Below are positions 56,775-64,000 of a stretch of DNA of 64,000 nt, in pieces. Each line of letters begins with the position of its first letter. Within the stretch, counting starts at the first letter, position 1. Below the pieces are notes generated by a model. It was not told where the DNA came from and searched no databases. It saw nothing but the letters and a program-made list of their open reading frames with translations. The stretch is taken from NCBI RefSeq assembly GCF_036311985.1, contig NZ_JAZDCJ010000021.1; one strand, written 5' to 3'. This DNA is from JAZDCJ01 sp036311985 (GTDB lineage Bacteria; Actinomycetota; Actinomycetes; Actinomycetales; Micrococcaceae). The translations under genes and the position numbers were made by a program.

Positions 56775-57746
56775 ATGCCCCAGACCCCAGACCTCCCCGC
56801 GCCGATCGTGCCGGGCAGCTGGCCCGACGACTTCCGCGCGGGCTTCACCTCCTTCGTCGGCCGGCCCAACGCCGGCAAGTCGACCCTCACCAACGCGCTC
56901 GTCGGGCAGAAGGTCGCGATCACCTCGGCCAAGCCGCAGACCACGCGCCACACGATCCGCGGGATCGTCCACCGGGACGACGCCCAGCTCGTGCTCGTCG
57001 ACACCCCCGGGCTGCACCGGCCGCGCACGCTGCTCGGGCAGCGCCTGAACGACCTCGTCGCCGAGACGCTCTCCGAGGTCGACGTCATCGGCTTCTGCCT
57101 CCCGGCCAACGAGAAGATCGGCCCGGGGGACCGCTTCATCGCGGCCCAGCTCGCCCGGCTCGGGCGCAAGCCCGTCGTGGCCCTGGTGACCAAGGCCGAC
57201 CTCGTGGACCGGGCAGCCCTCGCCGAACAACTGCTCGCCGTGACCGCCCTGGGAACCGAGACGCTCGGCACCGGGGGATGGACCGCCGTCGTCCCCGTGT
57301 CCGCCCAGGACGGCTACCAGGTCCAGGAGGTCGCCGACGTCCTGGCGGGGCTCATGCCGCTGTCCCCGCCGCTGTACCCGGACGGCGAGCTGACCGACGA
57401 GCCGGAAGCCAAGATGGTCTCGGAGCTCGTCCGCGAGGCGGCCCTCGAAGGAGTCCGCGACGAGCTGCCGCACTCGCTGGCCGTCGTCGTCGAGGAGATG
57501 ATTCCCCGCGAAGGCCGCCCCGAGGACAACCCGCTGCTGGACATCCACGTCAACCTCTTCGTCGAGCGCCCCTCGCAGAAGGCCATCATCATCGGCAAGG
57601 GCGGCGCGCGGCTGCGCGAGGTCGGCACGCGCGCCCGGAAGGGGATCGAGGCCCTTCTCGGCACGCGCGTCTACCTGGACCTGCACGTCAAGGTCGCCAA
57701 GGAGTGGCAGCGGGATCCCAAGCAGCTCGGGCGGCTCGGCTTCTAG
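56775..57746 (+). CDS. era: GTPase Era
   Basis: Era binds the 16S rRNA 3' end and couples 30S maturation to growth. The 323 residues have G1 GRPNAGKS at 29-36, switch QTTRHTIRG, G3 DTPGLH, G4 TKAD and G5 VSAQ. The C-terminal KH domain has IIIGKGGARLREVGTRARK and YLDLHVKV. ATG 56775 lies five bases after the previous stop. The cytidine deaminase gene often found beside era is absent. Confidence 0.97.
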   Translation: MPQTPDLPAPIVPGSWPDDFRAGFTSFVGRPNAGKSTLTNALVGQKVAITSAKPQTTRHTIRGIVHRDDAQLVLVDTPGLHRPRTLLGQRLNDLVAETLSEVDVIGFCLPANEKIGPGDRFIAAQLARLGRKPVVALVTKADLVDRAALAEQLLAVTALGTETLGTGGWTAVVPVSAQDGYQVQEVADVLAGLMPLSPPLYPDGELTDEPEAKMVSELVREAALEGVRDELPHSLAVVVEEMIPREGRPEDNPLLDIHVNLFVERPSQKAIIIGKGGARLREVGTRARKGIEALLGTRVYLDLHVKVAKEWQRDPKQLGRLGF

Positions 57747-57811
57747 GACTCCGGGGCGGGGCGCCCGCCGCAACATAGCGGAGCCGCTTAATCGGCCTGC
57801 CCGGCGGGTGC

Positions 57812-57824
57812 TATGGTGACAGGC
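57812..57824 (+). promoter_or_regulatory. -10 element of the leuA leader, leaderless type
   Basis: TATGGT (57812-57817) is followed by seven bases and ATG 57825 of the leader peptide. Confidence 0.5.
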
Positions 57825-57887
57825 ATGCGTGCGGAGATGCTCCTTCTAAACCGCCGCGGCGAGGCAACGCGGGACCAGCGGTCCTGA
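57825..57887 (+). CDS. leuA leader peptide (20 residues, three consecutive Leu codons)
   Basis: The ORF MRAEMLLLNRRGEATRDQRS uses CTC, CTT and CTA for Leu6-Leu8 (57840-57848), codons otherwise rare in this genome. The left arm of an 11-bp stem begins six bases after the CTA codon. A ribosome stalled for lack of charged tRNA-Leu would therefore open that structure. A Leu-rich leader before leuA belongs to the LEU element described by comparative genomics across Actinobacteria. Confidence 0.8.
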   Translation: MRAEMLLLNRRGEATRDQRS

Positions 57888-57948
57888 GGCCGACCCCTCG
57901 CTGCGGAGTTCCGTCCTGCCGGCCGTCATTTTCAACCACCACTGAAAA
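57854..57948 (+). promoter_or_regulatory. LEU element: leuA leader stem and pseudoknot
   Basis: CCGCGGCGAGG (57854-57864) pairs with CCTCGCTGCGG (57896-57906) over 11 bp, one of them G-U, enclosing the hairpin GGACC-AGC-GGTCC (57872-57884). GGCCG (57888-57892), inside the big loop, can pair with CGGCC (57920-57924), a pseudoknot. TTTTCA/TGAAAA (57929-57934 with 57943-57948) then forms a hairpin that covers the start of the leuA Shine-Dalgarno GAAAAGG (57944-57950). There is no U-tailed terminator, so control of translation, or Rho-dependent control, is more likely. Confidence 0.7.
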
Positions 57949-57962
57949 GGCCAGACACCACC

Positions 57963-59705
57963 ATGCAGAACACGCAGAAGCCCTCGGGCATGCCGATCCA
58001 CAAGTACGTCCCCTTCCAGGACCAGATCACCGTCTCGCTGCCTGACCGCACATGGCCGGACCGGGTCATCACGCAGGCGCCGCGCTGGTGCGCCGTGGAC
58101 CTGCGGGACGGCAACCAGGCCCTCATCGATCCGATGAGCCCGGAGCGCAAGCACAAGATGTTCGACCTCCTGGTCGGCATGGGCTTCAAGGAGATCGAGG
58201 TCGGCTTCCCCTCCGCGTCGCAGACGGACTTCGACTTCGTCCGCCAGCTCATCGAGCAGGACAGGATCCCCGAAGACGTCACCATCCAGGTCCTGACGCA
58301 GTCCCGCGAGCACCTGATCGAGCGGACCTATGAGTCCCTCGTCGGCGCGAAGCAGGCGATCGTGCACCTCTACAACTCCACGTCCGTCCTGCAGCGCGAC
58401 GTCGTGTTCAAGCAGGACCAGGACGGCATCGTCGACATCGCCACGACGGGCGCCCGGCTCTGCAAGAAGTACGAGGAGCAGCTGACCGGCACGCGCATCA
58501 CCTACGAGTACTCCCCGGAGTCCTTCACGGGCACCGAGCTCGCGTTCGCCAAGCGGATCAGCGAGGCGGTGGCCGAGATCCTCGAGGCGAGCCCCGAGAA
58601 CAAGATGATCCTGAACCTGCCGGCGACGGTGGAGATGGCGACCCCGAACGTCTACGCGGACTCCATCGAGTGGATGCACCGCAACCTGGCCAACCGCGAC
58701 TCGATCATCCTCTCGCTGCACCCGCATAACGACCGCGGCACGGGCGTGGCCGCCGCCGAGCTGGGCTACATGGCCGGCGCCGACCGCATCGAGGGCTGCC
58801 TCTTCGGCAACGGAGAGCGCACCGGCAACGTCGACCTCGTGACCCTGGGCATGAACCTGTTCGGCCAGGGCATCGACCCGATGCTCGACTTCTCCGACAT
58901 GGACGAGATCCGGCGCACCGCGGAGTACTGCAACCAGCTCTCCGTGCCGGAGCGCTCCCCGTACGGCGGCGACCTGGTGTTCACCGCGTTCTCCGGCTCG
59001 CATCAGGACGCGATCAAGAAGGGCTTCGAGTCCATGGACGCCCGCGCCCAGGCCGAGGGCAAGTCCGTCGACGAGCTCGTCTGGGCCGTACCGTACCTGC
59101 CGATCGATCCCCGCGACATCGGCCGCAGCTACGAGGCCGTGATCCGCGTGAACTCGCAGTCCGGCAAGGGCGGCGTGGCCTACCTGCTCAAGCACGACCA
59201 CCATCTGGACCTGCCGCGGCGCGCCCAGATCGAGTTCTCCGGCGTCATCCAGCGCAAGACCGACGGCGAGGGCGGCGAGATCAGCGCCTCCGAGATCTGG
59301 AACGTGTTCAAGGACGAGTACCTGCCGTGCCGCGACGTGGACGGCACCGAGCGCTGGGGGCGCTACGAGCTCGGCGCGGTGGACACAAAGACCTCGGCGA
59401 CGGGTGGCTTCGAGCTCACGGCGACCCTCTACATCGACGGCGTGGCGCGCGAGCGCACGGCCGGCGGCAACGGGCCGATCAACGCCCTGCTCAACCTCCT
59501 GGCCGAGGACGGCGTCGACGCCCGGGTCCTGGACTACACCGAGCACGCGTTGAGCGAGGGCGGCGCGGCGAAGGCCGCCGCCTACGTCGAGTGCGCCGTC
59601 GGGGACCGGGTCCTGTGGGGCGTCGGGATCGACACCAACACCACGATGTCCTCGCTCAAGGCCGTCATCTCGGCCGTGAACCGGGCGGTCCGCGACGCCG
59701 GCTGA
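57963..59705 (+). CDS. leuA: 2-isopropylmalate synthase
   Basis: It is the first committed enzyme of leucine biosynthesis and is feedback-inhibited by leucine. The 580 residues of the actinobacterial (LeuA type 2) family have a TIM barrel with the metal-binding DLRDGNQAL and SLHPHNDRGTG (His pair). The regulatory C-terminal domain (about 440-580) carries the acetyl-CoA/leucine site region GVDARVLDYTEHALSEGGAAKAAAYVE. The start follows GAAAAGG at a long 12-base spacing, consistent with structure-controlled initiation. Confidence 0.96.
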   Translation: MQNTQKPSGMPIHKYVPFQDQITVSLPDRTWPDRVITQAPRWCAVDLRDGNQALIDPMSPERKHKMFDLLVGMGFKEIEVGFPSASQTDFDFVRQLIEQDRIPEDVTIQVLTQSREHLIERTYESLVGAKQAIVHLYNSTSVLQRDVVFKQDQDGIVDIATTGARLCKKYEEQLTGTRITYEYSPESFTGTELAFAKRISEAVAEILEASPENKMILNLPATVEMATPNVYADSIEWMHRNLANRDSIILSLHPHNDRGTGVAAAELGYMAGADRIEGCLFGNGERTGNVDLVTLGMNLFGQGIDPMLDFSDMDEIRRTAEYCNQLSVPERSPYGGDLVFTAFSGSHQDAIKKGFESMDARAQAEGKSVDELVWAVPYLPIDPRDIGRSYEAVIRVNSQSGKGGVAYLLKHDHHLDLPRRAQIEFSGVIQRKTDGEGGEISASEIWNVFKDEYLPCRDVDGTERWGRYELGAVDTKTSATGGFELTATLYIDGVARERTAGGNGPINALLNLLAEDGVDARVLDYTEHALSEGGAAKAAAYVECAVGDRVLWGVGIDTNTTMSSLKAVISAVNRAVRDAG

Positions 59706-59732
59706 GTCCCGGGACGGCACAACAGGACGGAC

Positions 59733-59770
59733 GACGGCGGCGCGCACCCGGGAGGGGGCGCGCCGCCGTC
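59733..59770 (+). terminator. Terminator hairpin after leuA
   Basis: A perfect 13-bp stem (59733-59745 with 59758-59770) with a 12-base loop starts 28 bases after the leuA stop. There is no T-tract. Confidence 0.75.
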
Positions 59771-59802
59771 GCGTCGCGGCCGGCGGGGCGGACGCCCTTT
59801 GA

Positions 59803-59814
59803 GACAATGGAGGC
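59803..59814 (+). promoter_or_regulatory. -10 element of recO, leaderless type
   Basis: GACAAT (59803-59808) is followed by GGAGGC and GTG 59815, six bases. Confidence 0.5.
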
Positions 59815-60567
59815 GTGTCCCGCTCCAGCTTCGCCTCCAGGTCCTACCGGACGCGGGCGCTCGTGCTGCGCACCTACAAGCTGGGGGAGGCAGACCGCAT
59901 CGTCGTCCTGCTTTCCCCGGACCACGGGCAGATCCGGGCCGTGGCCAAGGGCGTGCGCCGGACCAGCTCGAAGCTCGGAGCCACGCTCGAGCCTTTTATG
60001 CTCGTGGACGCCCAGATCGTCCACGGCCGCTCCCTGGACATCGTCACCCAGGCCCAGCTCAGCGGCCCCTACGGCCAGGCCCTGGCCGCCGACTACGCGC
60101 GCTACACGGCCGCGCACGCGATGGTCGAGACGGCCGAGCGGCTCACCGACGCCGACGGCGACTCCGCCGGGCCGCAGTTCCGCCTGCTGCACGGCGCCCT
60201 CGCCGCCCTGGCCCGGGGAGCCGGCGATCCGGCGCTCCTGCTGGACTCCTACCTCCTCCGGGCCCTGGCCACGGCGGGCTGGGCCCCGAGCTTCACCTCG
60301 TGCGCTCGCTGCGGGGCCCCCGGGCCGCACACCGCGGTCAACATCCCGCTCGGCGGAGCGGTCTGCGCGGACTGCCGGCCCGCCGGTTCCGGCTCCCCGG
60401 CGCCGGAGTCCCTGCGCCTGCTCGCCGACCTCCTCGCGGGGGACTGGGCGGGCGTCGCGCAGGCCCCGCCGCCGGCCCGCAAGGAGGCCGCGGGGATTGT
60501 GGCAGGATACCTGCAGTGGCATTTGGAACGGGTCGTGAAGTCCCTCAAGCACGTGGAAAGAGCGTGA
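59815..60567 (+). CDS. recO: DNA repair protein RecO
   Basis: RecO binds single-stranded DNA and helps RecR load RecA at gaps. The 250 residues have an N-terminal OB fold (RTRALVLRTYKLGEADRIVVLLS, GVRRTSSKLGA). The helical C-terminal domain carries a zinc-type Cys pair set (CARCGAPG and CADCRP at about 162-188). GTG 59815 is placed by the leaderless promoter. The stop overlaps uppS as GTGA. Confidence 0.94.
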   Translation: MSRSSFASRSYRTRALVLRTYKLGEADRIVVLLSPDHGQIRAVAKGVRRTSSKLGATLEPFMLVDAQIVHGRSLDIVTQAQLSGPYGQALAADYARYTAAHAMVETAERLTDADGDSAGPQFRLLHGALAALARGAGDPALLLDSYLLRALATAGWAPSFTSCARCGAPGPHTAVNIPLGGAVCADCRPAGSGSPAPESLRLLADLLAGDWAGVAQAPPPARKEAAGIVAGYLQWHLERVVKSLKHVERA

Positions 60568-61412
60568 TCCCCGTCAGGAAAGCAGCACGCGGCCGGAAGG
60601 CCGCCACCCAGGCACCCGTGGCACCGGAGCCGCACCCGAGCGGGGCCGTGCCCCCGCGCCTGCCGGCCGGACTCGTGCCCCGCCACGTCGCGATCGTCAT
60701 GGACGGCAACGGGCGCTGGGCCAACCAGCGGGGACTGCCCCGGACGGAGGGTCACCGCGCCGGCGAGGCCGCGCTCCTGGACGTCGTCGCCGGGGCGGTC
60801 GAGATCGGCATCGAGTACGTCTCGGTGTACGCCTTCTCAACCGAGAACTGGAAGCGCAGCCCGGACGAGGTCCGCTTCCTCATGGGCTTCTCCCGGGACG
60901 TGCTGCGCCGCCAACGGGACGTCCTGGACAGCTGGGGCGTGCGCATCCGCTGGGCGGGTCGCCGGCCGCGCCTCTGGCGCAGCGTCGTCAACGAACTGCT
61001 CGAGGCCGAGCGGCTGACCGATGCCAATTCCGTCTGCCAGCTGACGATGTGCGTGAACTACGGCGGACGCGCGGAGATCGCCGATGCCGTCGCCGCGATG
61101 GCCCGGGACGTCGAGGCCGGGCGGCTCAAGCCCTCCGGGATCTCGGAGAAGACCATTGCCCGCTACCTGGACGAGCCGGAGCTTCCCGACGTGGACCTCT
61201 TCCTGCGCACCTCCGGGGAACAGCGCACATCCAACTTCCTGCTGTGGCAGTCCGCCTATGCCGAGATGGTCTTCATGGACGTGCTGTGGCCCGACGTGGA
61301 CCGGCGGACGCTGTGGCGTGCCGTCGAGGACTACGCGCGGCGGGACCGCCGCTACGGCGCCGCCGTCGACGCGCCGCTCGAGCCGCGGCCGGACTCCGCG
61401 ACGGGCGTCTGA
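60564..61412 (+). CDS. uppS: Isoprenyl transferase (cis-prenyltransferase, UPP synthase-like)
   Basis: It condenses isopentenyl diphosphate onto a prenyl starter to make the cis-polyprenyl carrier for peptidoglycan. The 282 residues have a basic N-terminal extension (about 1-40), catalytic Asp47 in VMDGNGRW, AFSTENWKR, the RTSGEQRTSNF diphosphate site and the C-terminal FMDVLWPD. recO-uppS coupling is conserved in actinobacteria. Chain length cannot be read from the sequence. The last 61 bases overlap the 3' end of a convergent hydrolase gene. Confidence 0.95.
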   Translation: MIPVRKAARGRKAATQAPVAPEPHPSGAVPPRLPAGLVPRHVAIVMDGNGRWANQRGLPRTEGHRAGEAALLDVVAGAVEIGIEYVSVYAFSTENWKRSPDEVRFLMGFSRDVLRRQRDVLDSWGVRIRWAGRRPRLWRSVVNELLEAERLTDANSVCQLTMCVNYGGRAEIADAVAAMARDVEAGRLKPSGISEKTIARYLDEPELPDVDLFLRTSGEQRTSNFLLWQSAYAEMVFMDVLWPDVDRRTLWRAVEDYARRDRRYGAAVDAPLEPRPDSATGV

Positions 61413-62698
61413 CGGGGAGCGGCGGAGGCGGAGCGCAGGTATCCGTCGGCCCAGCGTCCGACGGCGGCGTAGGCCTCGGCGCGCGGCCCCGCCGAGGAGG
61501 TGAAGACGTCGTGCATCGCGTGGCGCACCGCCACGACGGAGACCTCGCGTCCCAGCTTCAGCGCCCGCTGGCGGACGGTATCGACCTCGATCACGGTGTC
61601 GGTCAAGAGCATCTCGGCGTCGAACTGCGTGCCGAGATGGGTACGGTCGCTCGTGAGCACCAGGACGGGGCAGCCGACGTCGAGGCCGCGGGCGACGCGG
61701 GCGTGCCCGGCCAGCACGGCCGAGATCCAGCCCGCCGTGACCGGGAAGGCGAGACGGGGCCGCCACAGGGGGTGCAGCTCCCATTCGCCGTGCGCCTCGC
61801 CACTCAGCGATTGCCAGTAGTGGTCGGTCTCGGGCAGCTTCAGCCGGGCCCGCGGCCGCAAGCGGGCCACCGGGTCCACGATCCCGGCCGCCGCGTAGCG
61901 GACCAGCCAGCTGCCCTGCATCTCGAGCCACGGCGAGTTCAGGACGAGGGCGTCGACCGTGCCGGGGTGCCGGTCGGCCCAGAGGGAGGCGATGAGCCCG
62001 CCCGTCGAGTGGGCGCACACGACGAACCGCCCGACGCGGCCCACGTCCGCCCGGATCGCCGTGAGCGCGGCGGCCAGGTCGTCGTCGTACTCCGCCAGGT
62101 CCGTGACGAACCCGGGCGTCTGCCACGGGCGCAGGCTCCGGCCGAAGCGGCGCAGGTCCAGCGCGTAGAAGCGCGCCCCGCGTGCGGCCCAGAAGCGCGC
62201 CAGCCCGGTGTTGTAGAAGTAGTCGGTCCAGCCGTGCAGGGCCAGGACGACCGTCGGGCCGCTCCCGGAGTCGGTGGCGGGCCGCCCGCTTGGGCCGTCC
62301 GCCGCGGCGTCGCGCGATCCCCCCGGCGCGGCGCGCCCCGCGCCCCGCGTGCCGGGCCGCCGCGCGGCCGTCGCGAGCATGCGGTCCAGTCCGGCGCGGA
62401 CGTCCAGGGCAAGGGGGGCCCACCACGGCGGCCGCGCGTCCCCGTCCCCGTGGCCGGCCGGCGCGGCGTCCTCCGGGCGGTAGCGGACGAGCGTCGAGAC
62501 CACGGGCCCCTCCTCGTCGGCCCCCTGGGGAAGGGTCGTGTGCGAGAAGCCGGGCCCGAGGACGTCGGGAACCCACTGCCCGGGGGCGGTGTCCTCGAGC
62601 AGCGCGAGGGCATCCCGTGCCGGCCCAGTGGGAACACGTCCGGTCCCGCCGGGGCGCGGATCCCGGTCGTCGGGGGTACCCGTGCTGCTTCTGTCCAT
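61352..62698 (-). CDS. Alpha/beta hydrolase (serine aminopeptidase-like lipase fold)
   Basis: This 448-residue alpha/beta hydrolase has a long, disordered N-terminal part rich in Gly/Pro/Asp (about 1-150). The core follows: oxyanion HGWTDYFYN, DLRRFGRSLRPW, nucleophile CAHSTGGLIA (Ala before His-Ser in place of Gly), an acid in VLTSDRTH and the His in RHAMHDVF. It resembles monoacylglycerol lipase/Hydrolase_4 proteins. There is no signal peptide. It overlaps uppS by 61 bases at the 3' ends and is divergent from pyrD, with both promoters within 80 bases. Confidence 0.85.
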   Translation of the reverse strand: MDRSSTGTPDDRDPRPGGTGRVPTGPARDALALLEDTAPGQWVPDVLGPGFSHTTLPQGADEEGPVVSTLVRYRPEDAAPAGHGDGDARPPWWAPLALDVRAGLDRMLATAARRPGTRGAGRAAPGGSRDAAADGPSGRPATDSGSGPTVVLALHGWTDYFYNTGLARFWAARGARFYALDLRRFGRSLRPWQTPGFVTDLAEYDDDLAAALTAIRADVGRVGRFVVCAHSTGGLIASLWADRHPGTVDALVLNSPWLEMQGSWLVRYAAAGIVDPVARLRPRARLKLPETDHYWQSLSGEAHGEWELHPLWRPRLAFPVTAGWISAVLAGHARVARGLDVGCPVLVLTSDRTHLGTQFDAEMLLTDTVIEVDTVRQRALKLGREVSVVAVRHAMHDVFTSSAGPRAEAYAAVGRWADGYLRSASAAPRQTPVAESGRGSSGASTAAP

Positions 62699-62710
62699 GA
62701 CCCGAGCATA
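62699..62710 (-). promoter_or_regulatory. -10 element of the second alpha/beta hydrolase gene, leaderless type
   Basis: Minus-strand TATGCT (62710-62705) followed by CGGGTC and ATG 62698, six bases. Confidence 0.5.
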
Positions 62711-62763
62711 TCCACCGAGCGACGCGCGCGCGCCCGGAGTTGGCAGCCGTGGCGGGGGCAGGT

Positions 62764-62776
62764 CAGACTGGAGGCC
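62764..62776 (+). promoter_or_regulatory. -10 element of pyrD, leaderless type
   Basis: CAGACT (62764-62769), seven bases including GGAGG, ATG 62777. It is divergent from the hydrolase promoter. Confidence 0.4.
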
Positions 62777-63847
62777 ATGCGCTTCTACCCCCTCTTCTTC
62801 CGCGTGGTGTTCTCCGGCATGGATCCCGAGAAGGCCCACCACATCGGCTTCCGGATGATCCGCCTCGCCGAACGCGCGGGCGCCTCGGCCGTCCTGCGCC
62901 GCGTGACCCGGCCCCACCCGTCGCTGCGCCGACAGGTCCTGGGCCTGCAGTTCCCCTCGCCGTTCGGCCTCGCCGCCGGTTTCGACAAGGAGGGGCACGG
63001 CATCGCCGCCCTCGCGGACCTGGGGTTCGGCCACGTCGAGGTCGGCACCATCACGGGCCAGGCACAGCCGGGCAACGAGCGCCCGCGGCTCTTCCGGCTC
63101 GTCCAGGACCGCGCCGTCATCAACCGCATGGGCTTCAACAACGACGGCGCCGCGGCCGTCGCGCCGCGCGCCGCCCGGGCGCGGGACACGCTCGAAGGAC
63201 GCTTCGGGACGGTCCGCCCCGTCCTCGGTATCAACATCGGCAAGACCAAGGCCGTCGACCTCGGGGACGCGGTGGGGGACTACCTCGTGAGCACGCGGCT
63301 GCTCGCCCCGCAGGCGGACTACCTCGTGGTCAACGTCAGCTCGCCCAACACGCCCGGGCTGCGCCTGCTCCAGGACATCGAGGCTCTGCGCCCGCTCCTG
63401 AGCGCGGTCGGCGCCGAGGCGGATGCCGCCGCGGGGCGCCATGTTCCGCTGCTGGTGAAGATCGCCCCCGACCTCGCCGACCAGGACATCGACGACGTCG
63501 CGGCGCTCGTGCGCGAGCTCGGCCTCGACGGCGTCATCGCGACCAACACGACCATCGGCCGCGACGGCCTGCGCACCGACCCCGGAAAGGTCGAGGAGAT
63601 GGGCGCCGGCGGGCTCAGCGGCGCTCCGCTCAAGGCACGCTCCCTGGAGGTGCTGCGGCGCCTGCGCTCGCAGCTGGACCACGGCACGGCGATCGTCTCC
63701 GTCGGCGGCGTGGAGACCGGACAGGACGTCCAGCAGCGCCTCGACGCCGGAGCCGACCTGGTCCAGGGCTACACGGCCTTCCTCTACGAGGGGCCGTTCT
63801 GGGCCTGGCGGATCAACCGGCACCTCAAGCGGGTCCGGACGCGCTGA
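62777..63847 (+). CDS. pyrD: Dihydroorotate dehydrogenase, quinone-dependent (class 2)
   Basis: It oxidises dihydroorotate to orotate with FMN and respiratory quinone, at the membrane. The 356 residues have the class 2 N-terminal membrane-associating helix (YPLFFRVVFSGMDPEKAHHIG) and FPSPFGLAAGFDKEG. NRMGFNNDG, VNVSSPNTPGLR with the catalytic Ser, and the C-terminal GGVETGQDVQQRL follow. It stands apart from the pyr operon and has its own leaderless-type promoter. No gene is recognisable in the remaining 153 bases of the window. Confidence 0.96.
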   Translation: MRFYPLFFRVVFSGMDPEKAHHIGFRMIRLAERAGASAVLRRVTRPHPSLRRQVLGLQFPSPFGLAAGFDKEGHGIAALADLGFGHVEVGTITGQAQPGNERPRLFRLVQDRAVINRMGFNNDGAAAVAPRAARARDTLEGRFGTVRPVLGINIGKTKAVDLGDAVGDYLVSTRLLAPQADYLVVNVSSPNTPGLRLLQDIEALRPLLSAVGAEADAAAGRHVPLLVKIAPDLADQDIDDVAALVRELGLDGVIATNTTIGRDGLRTDPGKVEEMGAGGLSGAPLKARSLEVLRRLRSQLDHGTAIVSVGGVETGQDVQQRLDAGADLVQGYTAFLYEGPFWAWRINRHLKRVRTR

Positions 63848-64000
63848 GGGGTGCCCGCGACGCCAACCCCCGGCTCCTGCCAAGCTGCGGCGGGCGGGGC
63901 GCCCTCCCCGCGCCGGCGCGCGGTGCCGCGGCGACGAGTTGCGGCGGGCGGCGGGGGCCAGGACGCGGACGACGGCGGGGGGGAAGCAAGGGATTGCGCA

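Noticed and set aside
63848..64000. Possible further gene or repeat at the window end (TGCGGCGGGCGG appears twice)
   Set aside because: No open frame with a plausible start or protein features, and the repeat is short and within expected GC-rich noise.

Overview
The window is ordinary chromosomal DNA from a very GC-rich actinobacterium, most likely a member of the Micrococcaceae (Arthrobacter, Kocuria or Micrococcus type). The evidence is the extreme G/C bias at third codon positions, many GTG starts, an actinobacterial-type integration host factor (mIHF), a helicase-motif-less PriA, a pyr operon carrying a small membrane-protein gene between pyrC and carA as in mycobacteria, and the order rarA-rpsD-DUF948-DUF6167-alaS. 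I see no insertion sequences, prophage, CRISPR array, rRNA or tRNA genes. No stretch longer than about 280 bases lacks a gene.

Layout. 131-3226: rarA, rpsD and two small membrane-associated proteins. 3317-13283: a long same-strand run, alaS-ruvX-mltG-aroE-aroC-aroK-aroB-(TPR-like hypothetical)-efp-nusB, covering alanyl-tRNA synthesis, Holliday-junction/rRNA nuclease, peptidoglycan termination, the shikimate pathway, and translation/antitermination factors. 13387-14574: a PrsW-type membrane protease on the other strand. 14692-23534: a pyrimidine operon (pyrR-pyrB-pyrC-membrane protein-carA-carB-pyrF) with overlapping genes and a PyrR-binding loop beside the first Shine-Dalgarno. 23640-29458: mihF-gmk-rpoZ-coaBC-metK-priA. 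29424-35033: an alpha/beta hydrolase, then a glycerol module in which a SorC-family regulator is divergent from glpD-glpK. 35125-48417: leuS with a leader peptide and attenuator-like hairpins, degV, the DNA-uptake genes comEA-comEC, holA, rpsT, a PemK/MazF-like gene, lepA, hemW and a DUF4870 protein. 48534-57746: DUF3097, hrcA (under a CIRCE operator)-dnaJ-rsmE, a GerMN lipoprotein, phoH-ybeY-CNNM transporter-era. 57825-63847: leuA with a Leu-codon leader peptide and pseudoknot, recO-uppS, a second alpha/beta hydrolase and pyrD.

Regulation is the most interesting layer. At least twelve transcription-unit heads have a -10-like hexamer (T/C/G)AnnnT followed by exactly 6 or 7 bases and then the start codon. 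These are the marks of leaderless mRNAs. Two of the leaderless ORFs are tiny peptides with leucine codons, one before leuS and one before leuA, each running into strong RNA structures. Leucine biosynthesis and leucine tRNA charging therefore look co-sensed by ribosome stalling. ruvX appears to start at a CTG codon. I did not find a clearly new multi-gene system. The nearest things to novelty are the leuS leader, the glycerol regulator's operator and the antitoxin-less PemK-like gene.
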